NCBI GenBank assembly: GCA_030749275.1
Contig: JASMKJ010000194.1
Location: 1-7,402 of the forward strand
Direction: 5' to 3'
DNA: 7,402 bases
DNA from: Acidimicrobiales bacterium
GTDB taxonomy: Bacteria > Actinomycetota > Acidimicrobiia > Acidimicrobiales > Poriferisodalaceae
Both the position numbers and the translations under genes were made by a program. This document shows, piece by piece, positions 6,819 through 7,402 of this stretch. Position 1 is the stretch's first letter, and every line of letters begins with the position of its first letter. Under the pieces are notes generated by a model. The model saw only the letters and a list, made by a program, of their open reading frames with translations. It did not search any database and was not told where the DNA came from.

Positions 6819-6999
6819 CCTTTAGGTACGGGATTCTGTAACGACCATACACGTCTATGCAGTCCTCCGAGCAGTAGAGACGCGACACGCCCTCCGTCGT
6901 CCCCCCGACACCTTCGGTGGGGATCAGTCGTCCGCAACAGAAGCATTTTTTATTGGGCTCTTGGTATGTGGAGCCGGCTGCAAATTCCTCAGATTCCAC
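6811..6999 (-). CDS. Small four-cysteine zinc-knuckle protein (62 aa)
   Basis: A 62-residue protein with CxxC (Cys19, Cys22, in KKCFCCGRL) and CxxxC (Cys43, Cys47, in LYCSEDC), about 20 residues apart. This is a likely C4 zinc site of the treble-clef/TRASH-like kind; Cys21 is a fifth cysteine. I do not recognise a named family. It sits directly between the hydantoinase B-like gene and E1 alpha. GTG at 6999 shares its G with the TAG stop upstream (TAGTG), and AGAAGG (7014-7009) lies 9 nt before it, so translation is credible. Its own stop overlaps the E1 alpha start. In acetone and acetophenone carboxylases, HyuA/HyuB-like subunits work with a small zinc-binding subunit, so this could be a reduced counterpart. 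That is inference from position and cysteines, not from alignment. Confidence 0.75.
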   Translation of the reverse strand: MESEEFAAGSTYQEPNKKCFCCGRLIPTEGVGGTTEGVSRLYCSEDCIDVYGRYRIPYLKGE

Positions 7000-7402
7000 T
7001 AACTCGCACCTTCTCTCCGATGTTGGTTAGTCGCCTCAACATCGACCGTTGAGTCGTCTCTTAGCACCACTCCATACTCTGTTTGAGCCGCACCTCTTGA
7101 GACATACCCGTCAATAACGTCCTCCTGCACCTCAGCCAGTTCACGCGTGTAGGGGTCACCGTAGCCACCACCTCCTGTCGTCGTATTCTCGACGAGAGTG
7201 CCTTTAGGGATCCGCTTACGAGCAAATTTTGATGGTGATTCCGTGCCAAATATCTCAGTCGCATGGGCGAAAGTTGATTCGGTAGGCAACCGAACCCGAA
7301 AATCGTTGTAGTGTCCGCCTAGCGAGGGCCGGGGTGACTTGCCATCAAGAACTCCCCAAGGCGGCCGCAGATACCGATCAGCAATCAAATTGATCGTGGC
7401 CG
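6999..7402 (-). CDS. Hydantoinase B / acetone carboxylase-like subunit, C-terminal part, partial
   Basis: The last 133 or so codons of a HyuB-family protein (hydantoinase B/oxoprolinase, PF02538), cut by the right edge. The frame stays open to 7402, so the start lies outside. Family features visible are IADRYLRPPWGVLDG (compare the usual DR..PPWG..GG), the glycine-rich TTTGGGGYGDPYTRE, then the helix and tail EVQEDVIDGYVSRGAAQTEYGVVL, the standard ending of the family. Members act with a HyuA-type ATPase subunit in ATP-dependent opening of hydantoin or oxoproline rings, or in carboxylation of acetone or acetophenone; a C-terminal fragment cannot separate these. It is the first gene of the right-hand minus-strand block in view, and its TAG stop shares a base with the zinc-knuckle start. 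A full protein has about 500-600 residues, so roughly a quarter is seen. Confidence 0.9.
   Translation of the reverse strand, partial: ATINLIADRYLRPPWGVLDGKSPRPSLGGHYNDFRVRLPTESTFAHATEIFGTESPSKFARKRIPKGTLVENTTTGGGGYGDPYTRELAEVQEDVIDGYVSRGAAQTEYGVVLRDDSTVDVEATNQHRREGAS
7009..7014 (-). promoter_or_regulatory. Ribosome binding site of the zinc-knuckle gene
   Basis: AGAAGG on the minus strand lies 9 nt before GTG 6999, inside the end of the HyuB-like gene. It supports the small gene being translated rather than a chance frame. Confidence 0.6.

Noticed and set aside
1..7402. CRISPR arrays, insertion sequences, integrases, toxin-antitoxin or phage-defence genes
   Set aside because: No repeat-spacer pattern, transposase motif or defence-type domain was seen on either strand.

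Overview
The window comes from a bacterial chromosome of moderate GC with frequent GTG/TTG start codons. Nothing in it fixes the phylum. The gene set (HyuB-type carboxylase/hydantoinase, TPP-dependent E1 pair, SnoaL-like protein, surface-glycan genes) would suit an environmental actinobacterium or proteobacterium, and that is only an inference. Two gene blocks converge on a spacer near 3955-4243.

Left block, plus strand (1-3954): a surface-polysaccharide segment. It starts inside a WecE-type sugar aminotransferase (dTDP-4-amino-4,6-dideoxygalactose transaminase family) that is cut by the window edge. Next comes a polytopic Wzx-like flippase, then a polytopic protein resembling GT-C/GtrII-type glycosyltransferases with a soluble C-terminal tail. 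Tight spacing or overlap indicates one operon. The likely job is to make an amino-deoxysugar, export a lipid-linked glycan and decorate it outside the membrane.

Spacer (3955-4243): the main item is a minus-strand tRNA-like element of 90 nt. Its T-arm is perfect and its CCA end is encoded, but the acceptor/D-arm region is irregular and the anticodon loop has 8 nt.

Right block, minus strand (7402 down to 4244): the C-terminal part of a hydantoinase B/acetone-carboxylase-like subunit (cut by the right edge), a 62-residue four-cysteine zinc-knuckle protein, the E1 alpha and E1 beta subunits of a 2-oxoacid/acetoin-type dehydrogenase, and, after a 137-nt gap, a SnoaL/NTF2-like protein. The first four genes are joined by overlaps of 1 to 8 nt and look translationally coupled. 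No E2 or E3 gene follows E1 beta. A plausible reading is a catabolic operon in which a ketone- or lactam-type substrate is activated by the HyuB-family enzyme and a keto product is oxidised by the E1 pair. That pathway is inferred, not shown.
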